A stretch of DNA of 64,000 nt from Alphaproteobacteria bacterium (GCA_024742485.1 JANSYK010000003.1:930001-994000), one strand, 5' to 3'; positions 16,450 through 25,129 are shown, numbered from the stretch's first letter. Numbers and translations are program-made. Notes: generated by a model from the letters alone, not told the origin.

Positions 16450-17478
16450 ATGCCCTATCTTCCCGATCCAGAACGTTACAACAAAATGCGTTACAACCGT
16501 TGCGGCAGGAGCGGCCTGAAACTGCCGGCCATCTCTCTTGGACTCTGGCACAATTTTGGTGACGATACGCCATTTGACACCAAGCGTGCCATTTGCCGCG
16601 CAGCCTTTGACCATGGAATCACGCATTTTGACCTTGCCAACAATTATGGCCCTCCCGCCGGCAGCGCCGAAGAAGCCTTTGGTGACATTCTGCGAACCGA
16701 TTTTGCCGCCTACCGCGATGAACTCATCATCTCCTCGAAGGCGGGATACCACATGTGGGATGGCCCCTATGGGGAGTGGGGCAGCCGAAAATCCATGATT
16801 GCATCCTGTGACCAGAGCTTGAAGCGCATGGGTCTGGAATATGTCGACATCTTCTATTCCCACCGATTTGATCCCGAAACACCGCTGGAAGAAACCATGG
16901 GTGCGCTTGACCAGATCGTGCGGTCCGGCAAGGCGCTTTATGCGGGCATATCATCCTACAGCGCCCAGCGGACCCGCGAAGCGTCTGCCATATTGAACGC
17001 GCTCGGTACTCCCTGCGTGATCCACCAGCCAAGCTACAACATGATCAATCGCTGGGTGGAACGCGACGGGCTCAAGGAAACGCTCGACGAGTTGGGTATC
17101 GGATCGATTGCCTTCACACCTCTTGCGCAAGGCCTTCTGACCAACAAATATCTGAAGGGTGTTCCAGAGGGCAGCCGCGCGAGCCAGGGCAAGTCACTCA
17201 ATCCAAAAATCCTCTCCGAGCGCACAATCACCAATCTGCAGCAATTGGATGCCGTCGCCAGGCGGCGCGGTCAGACTTTGGCGCAGATGGCACTTGCCTG
17301 GGTTTTGCGGGAAGGCGGCATTACGTCGGCATTGATCGGCGCGTCGAATCCGGGCCAGGTCGCCGATTGCGCCGAAGCGGTGAAAAATCTGGAATTCACA
17401 CCGGAAGAACTGGCCGAGATTGACGCCTACGCCGATGAGGAGAATGTCAATCTGTGGGCCAAGTCGTCCGAGGACTGA
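16450..17478 (+). CDS. gpr: Aldo/keto reductase, YghZ/Gpr-like
   Basis: A 342-residue NADPH-dependent TIM-barrel reductase closely resembling E. coli YghZ (L-glyceraldehyde 3-phosphate reductase). Shared stretches include PERYNKMRYNRCGRSGLKLP, SLGLWHNFG, THFDLANNYGPPAGSAEE (catalytic Asp and Tyr), the lysine in IISSKAGYHMW and FYSHRFDPETPLEE. The C-terminus NLWAKSSED also matches. It probably detoxifies methylglyoxal or L-glyceraldehyde 3-phosphate. The frame is open upstream to 16183, overlapping the aminopeptidase gene; ATG 16450 gives the standard N-terminus. Confidence 0.93.
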   Translation: MPYLPDPERYNKMRYNRCGRSGLKLPAISLGLWHNFGDDTPFDTKRAICRAAFDHGITHFDLANNYGPPAGSAEEAFGDILRTDFAAYRDELIISSKAGYHMWDGPYGEWGSRKSMIASCDQSLKRMGLEYVDIFYSHRFDPETPLEETMGALDQIVRSGKALYAGISSYSAQRTREASAILNALGTPCVIHQPSYNMINRWVERDGLKETLDELGIGSIAFTPLAQGLLTNKYLKGVPEGSRASQGKSLNPKILSERTITNLQQLDAVARRRGQTLAQMALAWVLREGGITSALIGASNPGQVADCAEAVKNLEFTPEELAEIDAYADEENVNLWAKSSED

Positions 17479-17488
17479 CCGTCTGCAG

Positions 17489-18088
17489 TCAGGTGCTGGA
17501 TGATGCCGGCTTGAAGATGTTCAGGGCTGCATATTGAAGCAGCATGATCGTTTTTCCATCCCGGATCTGACCGTTGCCGATCATCGCCATCGCCTGATCG
17601 AAATCAAGTTCCAGAACCTCGATGTCTTCGCCTTCCTCAATCAGGCCACCACCGACCGAAACCCTGTCTTGCGGTGTGTAAGGGGCGACAAAGCAGATGA
17701 CTTTCTGTGTCACTGCACCCGGTGACATATAGGCCTCAAGAACTCTTTCGACCGTATGGACACGATAGCCGGTTTCCTCTTCGGCCTCCGCCTTGATGCG
17801 CTCTTCAGGCACCGCGCCATCCAGCATTCCCGCCGGCGCCTCGATAAGCAATTCATCACAATTGTCCAGAAATTGAGCACAGCGGAACTGGCGCGTCATG
17901 ATAACGGTTCGCCGATGCGTGTCGTACAGCAGAATGGCGGCACCATGTCCGCAATCATAGATCTCGCGGACCTGCCTTTGCCACTGGCCATCGCTGCGCC
18001 GATAGTCGACGGTCACCGTCTTGAAGCTTGACCAGGCTTCGTGGTGTAGCGTTGCATCGACGATTGATACGCGTTTGCTGAGTGTCAT
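17489..18088 (-). CDS. Nudix hydrolase, NudK/ADP-sugar pyrophosphatase-like
   Basis: A 199-residue Nudix protein. The box region reads GMLDGAVPEERIKAEAEEET then GY. The core EE-x-T-G-Y is intact, but two consensus positions differ: the glutamate six residues after the first glycine is Val, and the arginine before the EA pair is Ala. TRQFRCAQFLDNCDELLIEAPAG and the C-terminal layout resemble GDP-mannose/ADP-ribose pyrophosphatases (NudK/NudF type), which cleave nucleoside diphosphate sugars. ATG 18109 is an alternative start. It is convergent with the reductase gene, ten bases apart. Function is likely nucleotide-sugar hydrolysis, but the changed box leaves activity uncertain. Confidence 0.85.
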   Translation of the reverse strand: MTLSKRVSIVDATLHHEAWSSFKTVTVDYRRSDGQWQRQVREIYDCGHGAAILLYDTHRRTVIMTRQFRCAQFLDNCDELLIEAPAGMLDGAVPEERIKAEAEEETGYRVHTVERVLEAYMSPGAVTQKVICFVAPYTPQDRVSVGGGLIEEGEDIEVLELDFDQAMAMIGNGQIRDGKTIMLLQYAALNIFKPASSST

Positions 18089-18154
18089 GGCCGTGGTTCC
18101 CGGTTTCATGAGCTTCGACAGTGACGGGTGTCGATGGACGAGTGACTGTTCACC

Positions 18155-18451
18155 TCAAGCATCGGCGCGGACCAGTGGATCCAGCCCCTTTTGCTTGCGC
18201 CAAGCCGTTAACGTGCCGTCCCCGTCCAGAGCAACACGCATGGCCATCACGGCCACCTGAACGGCTTCTGCCCGCACATTGGTCCGTGGTTCCTCAAAGG
18301 CCGCCTTGGCCAACTCACCGACCTCTTCCATCAGGGCAAGCATGGTGACGTCGTCTCCGGGAAACTTGGCCCGTGCTCGGGCCAGCTCGTGCTTTATCTC
18401 TTGCAGCAGCTCATCGACCCGGCTGTCCATATCGTTTTGTATGTCAGTCAT
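18155..18451 (-). CDS. MazG-like small helical protein
   Basis: A 98-residue all-helical protein. MLALMEEVGELAKAAFEEP contains the EE-x-x-E metal motif of the all-alpha NTP pyrophosphohydrolase superfamily (MazG, HisE, dCTPase). The second helix, RAEAVQVAVMAMRVALD, keeps a glutamate but lacks the usual E-x-x-D, so this may be a reduced or inactive member. It may act on non-canonical nucleotides or be a structural relative only. It is 66 bases upstream of the Nudix gene on the same strand, so the two may be cotranscribed, both with nucleotide-pyrophosphatase character. Confidence 0.7.
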   Translation of the reverse strand: MTDIQNDMDSRVDELLQEIKHELARARAKFPGDDVTMLALMEEVGELAKAAFEEPRTNVRAEAVQVAVMAMRVALDGDGTLTAWRKQKGLDPLVRADA

Positions 18452-18545
18452 GATCGTCAGACCCTATCTTTCTTGCCGTAGTTCCGCGACGGGTGTCGAA
18501 ATCGAAACCGACTGGTGCGATCCCTCATTCTTCTCGCCCAAACCA

Positions 18546-18574
18546 CCGACCCTGTCGCGCGACAGGTGTCGGTT
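18546..18574. repeat. Long GC-rich inverted repeat upstream of the MazG-like gene
   Basis: ACCGAC plus CCTGTCGC (18546-18559) pairs with GCGACAGG plus GTCGGT (18560-18574), with only one bulged T. The inner 16 bases are a perfect palindrome. It is 95 bases upstream of the MazG-like start and has no T-run on either side, so it is not an ordinary terminator. It could be an operator, a recombination site or part of the structured RNA region that follows. Confidence 0.6.
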
Positions 18575-18619
18575 ATCCCCTGAATTATCCACAACGACAT
18601 TTGTCGTCTCGACTCATGC

Positions 18620-18985
18620 GCCCAATGGGGGCATCATTTGGTCGTTGGTTCCGGGAAATTCCCAAACGCCATTGGGAGCAAATGGACCGGAGGATCAACA
18701 TCCTGCAAGCGGACCGGATGGAAAGTCTTTGACGAACCAGACGGAAACCGCGAGGCGAGCAGGGGTCCCGAGAACGGATGCATTCGCAAACGGGACGCAG
18801 CGAACATCACACCTTCGGGTGGGGCGGTCGCAGGTCGGAGCTTCATCATCCGATGGGACATTCGGCCGAACCAAACGCAGTTGAAGCGTCGGTATTGCGC
18901 ATTGCTCAAGGGCACGCGCTCTAAATCAGATGATCATCTTCGTTTGAACAGGGAGGCGCTGGCTGTGGCCGGCGTCTTTCTTTTT
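18620..18985 (+). ncRNA. Candidate structured RNA with orphan terminator
   Basis: This gene-free stretch between two minus-strand genes is full of pairings: CCCAATGG (18622-18629) with CCATTGGG (18670-18677), GGGAAATTCCC near 18654-18664, GTCCCG (18765-18770) with CGGGAC (18791-18796), CACC-TTCG-GGTG (18810-18821), TCGGA with TCCGA near 18835-18853 and AGATGATCATCT near 18928. It ends in a Rho-independent terminator on the plus strand. Open frames here give low-complexity, unprotein-like translations. I checked for tmRNA tag codons and the RNase P, SRP and 6S motifs I know and did not find them. The 5' end is a guess. Confidence 0.42.
18954..18985 (+). terminator. Plus-strand terminator without a plus-strand gene
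   Basis: AGGCGCTGGC (18954-18963) pairs with GCCGGCGTCT (18968-18977), including two G-T pairs, over loop TGTG, then TTCTTTTT. The neighbouring genes on both sides are on the minus strand, so this terminator must end an unannotated plus-strand transcript. Confidence 0.7.
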
Positions 18986-19099
18986 GTGCGCCCATTTTCC
19001 TGAGCCTGTTCACCTGTCGTTTGCAACGGGACAGCCGTGGCAGCGGTTGAATTTTATGATGCATTCAGGAATTTACGAACCCGTCAAACCTGAACCGCC

Positions 19100-20107
19100 C
19101 TATGTGCGTTTCCTGTCCCGCATAATGACAAAATCCGCACCTGTTCGTGTATCGGGGTGTGCCGGCAAATCGGTCAGCATGAAGGCCGATCCAGGATGCA
19201 GGTTTTTGGCTATTTTCGCATAGGCATCCGGCGGAATGGTCAAGCGGGTGGTTGCCGCCAGTTCCTGCTGCTGCGTAACATCGTTCTCATTGCCGCTGCC
19301 CATGCCGACAGCCAGCCAGTCGAATTCCTTTCTGCCGGGGTCAAAACCCTGCAAAATGTAGACATGATCCCCAAGTGGCCTGTTGGGCTGAGCAATCCCG
19401 ATCGCCGACTGAAGGGCGATCTTGCCGTCCTTGAGGCCATAAACCTGTTGGTCCGCACCACTGACCAGCAGACTGAACGACCCCTGGCCCTTGCCTTTGG
19501 TGTCGACCGGAAGCGTTTTTCCTGCGACATGCCCGGTGAGGCGCTCGATCTGCTTGAGATCGGATTGCGACATGACGAGACCGGTATGGGAAAGGCTGCC
19601 GACTCCTGAACGTTCATTGGTCACAATCACCGGTGTGCCGTTGTGGGTGACGGCAAACAGCGCAGCTGCGAACGGTGAAGGCAGGTGAACGCAACCATGG
19701 GAACTCGGATATCCAGGAAGGCCGCCGGCATGAAGAGCGGCTCCTCCGAAAAAGAACTCGCTGTCGGGCATCGGCGCATTGTTGTACTTCTTCGAGAGGT
19801 GCATTTTTTCCTTGCGCAAGATCGTGAAAACGCCCGTCGGCGTTTCAAAGCCTTTGCGGCCACTTGATATCGTTGTCGTACCGATGCGAACGCCATTCCG
19901 GTAAACGAAAGCCAATTGATCCGAAAGCGACACGATGACCGCAACCGGTCCGTAAAGCGAGCGTTCGGGATACCAGACCCATTCTCCTGGTTTCAAACTG
20001 GTATCGGGCTTTGCATTTTGGGCAAACACGGCCGGAACTGTGCCAGCCATGACGGCAGCAGCGGCCGTTGCAGCCAGAAAAGAGCGACGGGATAGATGTG
20101 TGATCAT
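19100..20107 (-). CDS. L,D-transpeptidase (YkuD domain) with Tat-type signal
   Basis: A 335-residue exported enzyme. The N-terminus LSRRSFLAATAAAAVMAG is a twin-arginine-like signal. The YkuD domain (about residues 50-165) carries HAGGLPGYPSSHGCVHLP, with the catalytic His and Cys of L,D-transpeptidases that cross-link peptidoglycan or attach lipoproteins. A second segment (ALHAGG and later GDHVYILQGFDPGRKEFDWLAVGMG) extends well beyond the catalytic domain and is of unknown role. The Ser-Ser-His-Gly-Cys core is intact. It is separated by 96 bases from the upstream sulfatase gene on the same strand. The periplasmic cell-wall role is well supported; the exact reaction is not. Confidence 0.9.
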   Translation of the reverse strand: MITHLSRRSFLAATAAAAVMAGTVPAVFAQNAKPDTSLKPGEWVWYPERSLYGPVAVIVSLSDQLAFVYRNGVRIGTTTISSGRKGFETPTGVFTILRKEKMHLSKKYNNAPMPDSEFFFGGAALHAGGLPGYPSSHGCVHLPSPFAAALFAVTHNGTPVIVTNERSGVGSLSHTGLVMSQSDLKQIERLTGHVAGKTLPVDTKGKGQGSFSLLVSGADQQVYGLKDGKIALQSAIGIAQPNRPLGDHVYILQGFDPGRKEFDWLAVGMGSGNENDVTQQQELAATTRLTIPPDAYAKIAKNLHPGSAFMLTDLPAHPDTRTGADFVIMRDRKRT

Positions 20108-20203
20108 GGTTGCACCCTGTTTGGGCTCCCTTCGGAACCGGAGTGGTTTTCGGTCTCGATATAAGGTCTCGGACCCGGGAGGAAAGGACCGGACACGGAA
20201 GCG

Positions 20204-21562
20204 TTATTGTGACCCATGAAGTCTTGCGATTTCGTTGCGCAAACGGTCGAGTGCATCACGCGTCTCTGCGGTGAGTTGGTTTGATCCCAGCAAATCATCT
20301 TGCTCGTATGGATCGTTGGCCAGATCGAAGAGTTGCTCGCCTTCACCGGCTGTCTCCAAATATTTCCACCTGTCATCACGGAGCGCAACGCCTTCGGCCT
20401 GCTGGCCGCGCCGGCCCCGTGATCCGAACAGTTCGGAATAGGCGAAAGAGCGCTGGGCAGAAGGATCAGATCGCAGCAGCGGTGCGAAACTGACACTGTC
20501 ATCGGGCCAACGATCGGTGGCGTCGGGTTGAATACCCGCCAGATTCGCGATGGTTGCAAACAGATCGGTCGAATTGACGAGTGCTTCTTCGCGTTGATCA
20601 TGGCGCGTCACGCCTTTGCCGGCGACAATCAGCGGGACATGGATGCCGCCTTCATAGAGACTGGCCTTTGCCCGGCGCCGAACATAGGGAGATTGAACCG
20701 TCCTGTTGGGCGTTCCATTGTCGCCGAGGAACAGGATAACCGTGTTGTCGAGCACCGGTTGGGGCAGACTATTCAGCAGCCGTCCAATCTCAGTATCAAG
20801 CGCTTCCAGGGAAGCGAAGTAATAATCGCGCGCTCGGGCCTGCATATCCTCGGGTGTCGCGTCGAGGCCTCGATCCTCAATCAGTCGTTCAGGCGGCAGG
20901 TGAATGGGCAAATGCGGAGCGACATGCGCAAGCCATAAGAACCAGGGTCGGTCTTCCTGATCGCCGATCCAGGCGATTGCTTCATCGGTAAGGGCGGATG
21001 TTATGTACCCGTCCACCATTGCCGTTTCGCCATCCTGAGTTCGTGGCCACAGATAATAATCATCAATGGTCCCGCTGATCACGCCCGAATAGTAACCGAC
21101 GCCGGCCATCGAGGGATGATCGGCATCGCCATTGTCGACTGTTGCGAGATGCCACTTGCCGATGACAGCATGCGCATAGGGCTGCGGTGCAAATCGGTTC
21201 AGGAATTGAAACAGTGTTGTTTCGGAGAGTGGCAGCCCATTGGGCGAATTTCGACCGACCGCGGCACCAACCCCGGTCCGAAATCCGTATCGGCCGGTAA
21301 GTATGGAGGCCCGTGTCGACGAGCACACCGGTGTTGCATAAAAATTGTCAAAGACGAGGCCATCCCGGCAAAGCTGTTCAAGCGTCGGCATGGCCGGCTT
21401 TTCGGCACCTTCCGGGTAACAGGGACTGGCATCCAGGCCCATATCATCTGCGATAATCAGCAAAATATTCGGTGGATTTTCGGCGGCCTCGGAGGAGAAT
21501 GCGATCGCCACAAGGCACACACACGTCAAAATGGCATTGGCGAAAATCGGTCGAAGGATCAT
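20204..21562 (-). CDS. Secreted sulfatase (arylsulfatase family)
   Basis: A 452-residue sulfatase with a signal peptide (residues 1-27). ILLIIADDMG supplies metal-binding Asp39/Asp40. Cys80 in PVCSSTRASILTGR is the C-x-S-x-R residue that a formylglycine-generating enzyme converts to the catalytic aldehyde. GKWHLATVDNGD and FLGDNGTPNRT supply further catalytic and calcium ligands. Family members hydrolyse sulfate esters of polysaccharides, steroids or small aryl sulfates; the substrate is not predictable here. No formylglycine-generating enzyme gene is in the window, so maturation depends on a gene elsewhere. A periplasmic location is expected. Confidence 0.92.
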   Translation of the reverse strand: MILRPIFANAILTCVCLVAIAFSSEAAENPPNILLIIADDMGLDASPCYPEGAEKPAMPTLEQLCRDGLVFDNFYATPVCSSTRASILTGRYGFRTGVGAAVGRNSPNGLPLSETTLFQFLNRFAPQPYAHAVIGKWHLATVDNGDADHPSMAGVGYYSGVISGTIDDYYLWPRTQDGETAMVDGYITSALTDEAIAWIGDQEDRPWFLWLAHVAPHLPIHLPPERLIEDRGLDATPEDMQARARDYYFASLEALDTEIGRLLNSLPQPVLDNTVILFLGDNGTPNRTVQSPYVRRRAKASLYEGGIHVPLIVAGKGVTRHDQREEALVNSTDLFATIANLAGIQPDATDRWPDDSVSFAPLLRSDPSAQRSFAYSELFGSRGRRGQQAEGVALRDDRWKYLETAGEGEQLFDLANDPYEQDDLLGSNQLTAETRDALDRLRNEIARLHGSQ

Positions 21563-21679
21563 TTGCTTGCCTCCCGCAACAGGCTTCAGTGCGAAATCCG
21601 ATCACGTTTGTTCAGGTATCAGGCCATGGTGTACGGGACCAATTAAATATTGGACAGGTTCGCGCATTCGGCCTTTGGA

Positions 21680-22678
21680 TCACTGGACGACAAAGCCATG
21701 GGCAAAGGGATCATCCTCATCGATATAGATCGTATTGTCGCCAGTAATGCGCGCCCAGCCACCGATTGACGGGATGATGGCCTCAAAATCACCCACATTG
21801 GTCGTGTTCTCGACGCGCCCATGAAACAGCGATCCGATGATACTCTCATGGACAAAACTGTCTCCGGTGCCCAGTCGTCCCCTGGCAGACCACTGCGCCA
21901 TCCTCGCCGATGTGCCAGTACCGCAGGGCGACCGATCGATCGCCTTGTCTCCGTAGAAGACAGCATTGCGGGCGGTTGCATCCCGGTGTTGCGGTTGTCC
22001 GGTCCAGAGAATGTGCGAAAGGCCGTTAATGTCGGGATTTTCGGGGTGAATGAAGGAATATTTCCGATTGAGTTCCGTCCGCAGTGCCCGGCTCCAACCT
22101 ACCAGTTCGCCTGCCGAATGATCAGCAATGTCCCAAAAGGATTCCTGGCGATCCACGATAGCGTAGAAATTGCCGCCATAGGCAACATCCACAAGGAGCG
22201 CTCCGAGGCCGGGACATTCGACCTCAAGCCCTTGCGAATGCAGAAAGGAGGGAACATTGGTCAACCGAACTTCCTCAACCCGCGATCCGTTCATTCGATA
22301 GGTGATGGCAACCGGGCCGGCTGGCGTATCAAGATTGAGACGTCCCGGTGTTTTGGGTTCCACCAACCCTCGCTCTACTGCAATCGTGACGGTTCCTATA
22401 GTTCCGTGTCCACACATCGGCAAACACCCGGATGTTTCGATGAACAACACCCCAATGTCGCAGTCGGCCCGGGTCGAGGGATAGAGGATCGAACCGGACA
22501 TCTGGTCATGCCCGCGTGGTTCGAACATCAGCCCGGTGCGGATCCAGTCAAACTCGGCCAGGAAATGCGCGCGTTTTTCCAGCATGGATTGGCCGGTCAG
22601 CGGCGGACCGCCGGTTGTGACAAGGCGAACGGGATTGCCGCAGGTATGGGCGTCTATACAGGTGAATGTGTGGCGCAT
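21680..22678 (-). CDS. lhpA: 4-hydroxyproline 2-epimerase (proline racemase family)
   Basis: A 332-residue enzyme with the two catalytic cysteines: Cys89 in PMCGHGTIGT and a second near residue 252 in SPCGTGTSARMA. The Cys/Cys pair separates epimerases and racemases from the Thr-containing dehydratases. It interconverts trans-4-hydroxy-L-proline and cis-4-hydroxy-D-proline. The gene sits directly downstream (44 bases) of a D-amino-acid oxidase-type gene, which would act on the D product, so the two encode the first two steps of hydroxyproline degradation. ATG 22678 has GGGAGG upstream. Proline racemase activity is a less likely alternative. Confidence 0.9.
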   Translation of the reverse strand: MRHTFTCIDAHTCGNPVRLVTTGGPPLTGQSMLEKRAHFLAEFDWIRTGLMFEPRGHDQMSGSILYPSTRADCDIGVLFIETSGCLPMCGHGTIGTVTIAVERGLVEPKTPGRLNLDTPAGPVAITYRMNGSRVEEVRLTNVPSFLHSQGLEVECPGLGALLVDVAYGGNFYAIVDRQESFWDIADHSAGELVGWSRALRTELNRKYSFIHPENPDINGLSHILWTGQPQHRDATARNAVFYGDKAIDRSPCGTGTSARMAQWSARGRLGTGDSFVHESIIGSLFHGRVENTTNVGDFEAIIPSIGGWARITGDNTIYIDEDDPFAHGFVVQ

Positions 22679-22721
22679 TAATCCAAATTCCCTCCCGTTG
22701 ATCGGTTCGTGTTCCGATTGC

Positions 22722-23981
22722 CTAAAATCTGTCCGCGCGATAGGGCTCGAGATCGATCGACGATGGACTGCCATTGACGAGTTCCGTGACAAGTTCAGCC
22801 GTTCCGGCCGATTGTGTCAAACCAAGATGCCCATGGCCGAAGGCGTAAATGACCCGGTCACTCCTCGGGGAGGGACCGATCACCGGGAGCGTGTCGGGGA
22901 GGGATGGACGAAACCCCATCCAGCGGGTGCCGTCCTCGATCTGCAGTTCGGGCAGAAACTGCTTCGCCTTGGCAAGCAGAGTATCCGCCCGGGCAAAATT
23001 CGGGGGTGCCTCCAATCCACCGAACTCAACGGCTCCTCCGACGCGAATGCCGGTGCCGATCGTGCTGACCACGAAGCCGTGTCCTCCGAAGGTCAGTTGT
23101 GCCTTCAATTCAAAACCAGGTGATGGCAGTGTCGTATTGTAACCGCGCTCGGTCTCCAGTGGAATGCGGTCACCGATGGTCCGGGCAAGAATATGCGACC
23201 AGGCACCGGAACAAATCACGACACGATCTGCCGTAAACGTCTGTCCACCGGTGCCGTGCACCGTCGCGTTCTTTGCCGTTGTCGACAATGATTGCGCATC
23301 GACGATTTCGATTTCACCACCGCGATTGCGAAAGATGTCGGCAATTGTCAGCGTGTATTCATGCGGGTCAGAAATGGAATACCATTCCGGGGTCAGTGTC
23401 CCGGATTTCAGTCTTTTGTTGAGGCCTGGTTGGATCTCTGAAAGCGCATAGCTGCCATGGATGTGTTCAAAGGGAATTCCAAGCTGCTTTCGCGCGTCCC
23501 AATAGGCACGTGAGGCTTCGAACTCCGCCGCACTTTCATAAAGTTGCAGATTTCCGTCTCGCCGAAGCATGTTTCCGGTTGCTGTCAGTTTGAGAAATGG
23601 CAGGAGCGCCTGTTTCGAATGCGTCATGAGCGCAGACTGAGCCCGAATGCCCTGATCGACCTTTGCCGGGCGTGATGCGCGCCAGAAGCGATACATCCAG
23701 GGTGCGAGTCTTATGGCGTATTGGGGTCGGATAGAAAGCGGGCCGAGCGGGTCGAGCAGCCATTTCGGCGCCTTGCTGACCGTCGCCGGCGTCGCCAGTG
23801 GGATGACCTCAGAAAAGGCAAATGCACCCGCATTGCCCTGAGAGGCTTCTGCCGCTGGTCCCTTCCTGTCCAGGACAAGAACCTGGAAACCGCTTCTCTG
23901 TAGCAAGAAAGCTGTGGACAGCCCAATGATGCCCGCGCCGACCACGATCACATCCGGTCGATTGCCCTGCTGGTTTGCCAT
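22722..23981 (-). CDS. FAD-dependent D-hydroxyproline/D-amino-acid dehydrogenase
   Basis: A 419-residue DadA-like flavoprotein. The Rossmann motif VVGAGIIGLSTAFLL is at residues 13-27, followed by a DAO-type substrate domain, RVVICSGAWSH and the C-terminal PVIGPSPRSDRVIYAFGHGHLGLTQ. It probably oxidises cis-4-hydroxy-D-proline to the pyrroline carboxylate. The operon order on the minus strand is dehydrogenase, then epimerase. No deaminase or ketoglutarate-semialdehyde dehydrogenase lies nearby, so later pathway steps are elsewhere. D-amino-acid dehydrogenase with another substrate is the alternative. Confidence 0.88.
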   Translation of the reverse strand: MANQQGNRPDVIVVGAGIIGLSTAFLLQRSGFQVLVLDRKGPAAEASQGNAGAFAFSEVIPLATPATVSKAPKWLLDPLGPLSIRPQYAIRLAPWMYRFWRASRPAKVDQGIRAQSALMTHSKQALLPFLKLTATGNMLRRDGNLQLYESAAEFEASRAYWDARKQLGIPFEHIHGSYALSEIQPGLNKRLKSGTLTPEWYSISDPHEYTLTIADIFRNRGGEIEIVDAQSLSTTAKNATVHGTGGQTFTADRVVICSGAWSHILARTIGDRIPLETERGYNTTLPSPGFELKAQLTFGGHGFVVSTIGTGIRVGGAVEFGGLEAPPNFARADTLLAKAKQFLPELQIEDGTRWMGFRPSLPDTLPVIGPSPRSDRVIYAFGHGHLGLTQSAGTAELVTELVNGSPSSIDLEPYRADRF

Positions 23982-24201
23982 TTTGAACCGTCAATTCATT
24001 TTCCGTCCCCGCCGAATACAGCGGGAATCGCTCAGTTTTTGCCCTTCCTACGCCGAAATTGCGGCATTTGAGCCCGGCTGGCAACTGCGGCATTTACGAC
24101 GCATGTGTGCTGTCAGCGATGACAGCCGAAGAACCGTCGTTGCAGCGGTCACGCCGGCGCGGCAGAAGATCCCAAAACACCCGCAAACTCAGATCTGGAC
24201 G

Positions 24202-24810
24202 TTAAAAAACCTCGCCGGCATCAAGCAGTGCATTGCGGCACGTGGCATCCAGTTTGGGGCCATGAACCTTCAGGCAGAAAAGCACGTTGCCATGACCAAC
24301 AGGCAAGTTCGGGCAGAGCAATCGGAAATCACGGGCGCATGCGCCGGCTGCCAGGCGCATCTCCCCGCGGAAAGACATTTTCGGGGCCATGGATACTGTT
24401 GCCGCGTCGGTTGCGGCTGCAGCGTCCGATGCCTTCGGTGCCGCAGCCGTTTCGGTCTCGGGTTTTTCGGCTGTAGTCGCAACTTTCGATGGTTTTGCCT
24501 CAGGCTTGGTCGCATTTGACGCAGCTTTGGCATCGGCGGCGGACCCGGCAGTCGGTGCAGCAGATTGCGAGTCAACAGCTTCCACGGCTGATTTACAGCT
24601 CGGCGACAACTTGCTTTCGTGTTGTTCGAGGCAGACCAATGACGCCATGCCACCGGTCGGAACACTGGAGCAGTTGGCCCGGTAATCGGCGACACAACTG
24701 GATCGGATGGCCTGTTGCTGTGCGGCAGTGGGCGTTTGTGAAAGGGCTGGGGACGACACGATGACGAGCGCACCCAACGCTATTGGCACAACAATTCTGT
24801 TTAGAGACAT
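24202..24810 (-). CDS. Secreted protein with two cysteine-rich (GLG1-type) repeats
   Basis: A 202-residue protein with a signal peptide (residues 1-24). Two similar four-cysteine units flank a long Ala/Lys/Glu-rich linker. Unit 1 is SCVADYRANCSSVPTGG with VCLEQHESKLSPSC (about residues 38-73). Unit 2 is ACARDFRLLCPNLPVGHG with FCLKVHGPKLDATC (about 157-193). The C-x-x-D-[YF]-R-x-x-C spacing matches the 'cysteine rich repeat' known from the Golgi protein GLG1 and from many alphaproteobacterial secreted proteins. The linker looks disordered. No enzymatic role is known. AAGGA precedes the ATG. Confidence 0.82.
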   Translation of the reverse strand: MSLNRIVVPIALGALVIVSSPALSQTPTAAQQQAIRSSCVADYRANCSSVPTGGMASLVCLEQHESKLSPSCKSAVEAVDSQSAAPTAGSAADAKAASNATKPEAKPSKVATTAEKPETETAAAPKASDAAAATDAATVSMAPKMSFRGEMRLAAGACARDFRLLCPNLPVGHGNVLFCLKVHGPKLDATCRNALLDAGEVF

Positions 24811-24922
24811 GAGATATTCCTTTGGGTCTAATCAGCGGCGAGGCAAACCATTCCGCTCGCGGAGAGGAATACTCATGTTCGTTTGCGGCGTTACTGCGGC
24901 GCTCCGGCAGCCGGCGGTAAAT

Positions 24923-25129
24923 TCATCGCTCGCCGCCGACGACCTGTTCCCAGATCTCATGAAACCGACGAACATAGAGGGTCCGTGTTACCGGGTCAGG
25001 TTCGTTGCTGATCAGCAGTTCCAGGGCATCCAGCCGACGACAGGCATCGGCATTTGCCGAATTTATCGACGGAACCGACAGGTGAACGGGATTTGTGGGC
25101 GGGTAGCGCAATCGGACCACAGAGCTCAT
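24923..25129 (-). CDS. Small hypothetical protein
   Basis: A 68-residue reading frame. The first half is proline-rich, the second an amphipathic helix (ADACRRLDALELLISNEPDP to VRRFHEIWEQVV). The composition looks like a real soluble helical protein, but there is no clear ribosome site before the ATG and I recognise no family. It lies between the Cys-repeat gene and another short hypothetical gene, all on the minus strand. Confidence 0.42.
   Translation of the reverse strand: MSSVVRLRYPPTNPVHLSVPSINSANADACRRLDALELLISNEPDPVTRTLYVRRFHEIWEQVVGGER

Noticed and set aside
18586-18594. Single perfect DnaA box as an origin of replication
   Set aside because: One box only; no cluster, no AT-rich unwinding element and no dnaA or parAB gene nearby.
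18279-18884. 200-codon plus-strand frame across the MazG-like gene and the structured region
   Set aside because: Ser/Arg-rich, unprotein-like translation overlapping a real minus-strand gene.
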